NCBI RefSeq assembly: GCF_032268605.1
Contig: NZ_CP130318.1
Span: 4,997,501 to 5,061,500, forward strand
DNA length: 64,000 bases
Source: Paenibacillus aurantius
GTDB lineage: Bacteria > Bacillota > Bacilli > Paenibacillales > NBRC-103111
Reading direction: 5' to 3'
Part shown: one piece after another, positions 63,967 through 64,000 of the stretch
Layout: every line of letters starts with the position of its first letter
Numbering within the stretch: position 1 is the first letter of the stretch
Made by a program: the position numbers and the translations under genes
Notes under the pieces: model-generated
The model's input: the letters and a program-made list of their open reading frames with translations, nothing else
What the model was told of the DNA's origin: nothing
Database searches by the model: none

Positions 63967-64000
63967 TTAATCGGGCAGTCGGCGGTTGTCCGGCTTCTTC
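63967..64000 (-). CDS. 3' end of an upstream gene (possibly tatA/tatB), cut by window edge
   Basis: Only ten codons and a TAA are visible: KKPDNRRLPD in the frame that stops at 63967. The position upstream of tatC in the same direction fits a TatA/B-type gene, and the polar tail is compatible, but ten residues cannot confirm it. Confidence 0.25.
   Translation of the reverse strand, partial: KKPDNRRLPD

Noticed and set aside
63038-63970. 310-codon plus-strand frame
   Set aside because: Antisense to tatC and its repeats.

Overview
The window looks like chromosome from an endospore-forming Gram-positive bacterium of the Paenibacillaceae (Paenibacillus/Cohnella type). The evidence is an alpha/beta-type small acid-soluble spore protein, a gerA-type germinant receptor operon with an extra B subunit, the cortex regulator CmpA, the EndoA/EndoAI toxin pair beside alr and a ydcC-like gene as in Bacillus, an S-layer-homology protein, and strong AAGGAGG ribosome binding sites with TTG/GTG starts. 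Most of the window is GC-rich. The exception is an AT-rich block of about 17 kb (roughly 39,960-57,200) that holds a polysaccharide locus.

Layout. 1-8,760: central metabolism and housekeeping (pgi 5' part, a beta-hydroxyacid dehydrogenase, tkt-ppnP, purU, an endonuclease IV with a C-terminal extension, a MarR-MFS efflux pair). 8,930-13,190: a DUF2621 protein, then an ABC ATPase fused to a cyclic-nucleotide-binding domain and its FtsX-like permease. 13,269-21,711: an RHH/PIN pair with altered PIN acidic residues, a Cu/Zn SOD lipoprotein, an MHYT-PAS sensor kinase, an SASP, an AraC regulator divergent from a PhyH-type dioxygenase, an LCP wall-polymer ligase and a Lin0512-family protein. 21,924-27,132: germinant receptor genes. 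27,408-29,277: five tRNAs (Leu, Lys, Glu, Ser, Asn) on either side of corA, plus a hairpin repeat. 29,294-39,924: sprT-like, cmpA, tex, ndoA-ndoAI-alr-ydcC-like, a 44-residue membrane protein, a PfkB kinase and galU.

39,959-60,336 is the most interesting part. A leftward run of twelve genes (Wzy-like polymerase, glycosyltransferases, gmd, a ColC/Fcl-type reductase, a ColD-type dehydratase, a CgeB-like transferase, Wzx flippase, initiating sugar-phosphate transferase) faces a rightward group (chain-length protein, an 819-residue Wzy_C/TPR ligase, an SLH surface protein) and a convergent manC. The aminotransferase-fold enzyme carries His-His where PLP transaminases have the catalytic Lys, and its His188 matches the catalytic residue of ColD. 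ManC, Gmd, ColD and ColC together give a predicted route to GDP-L-colitose, a 3,6-dideoxyhexose best known from Gram-negative O-antigens. The ligase beside an SLH gene suggests, but does not prove, that the glycan is placed on an S-layer-type protein.

60,620-64,000: groES-groEL under a CIRCE operator, then tatC, whose 3' end including the stop codon is tandemly repeated. Other non-coding features of note are a 16-copy heptapeptide repeat in the ydcC-like lipoprotein, a tandem hairpin repeat behind corA, and three intergenic stems sharing a GGATAAGG-like arm.
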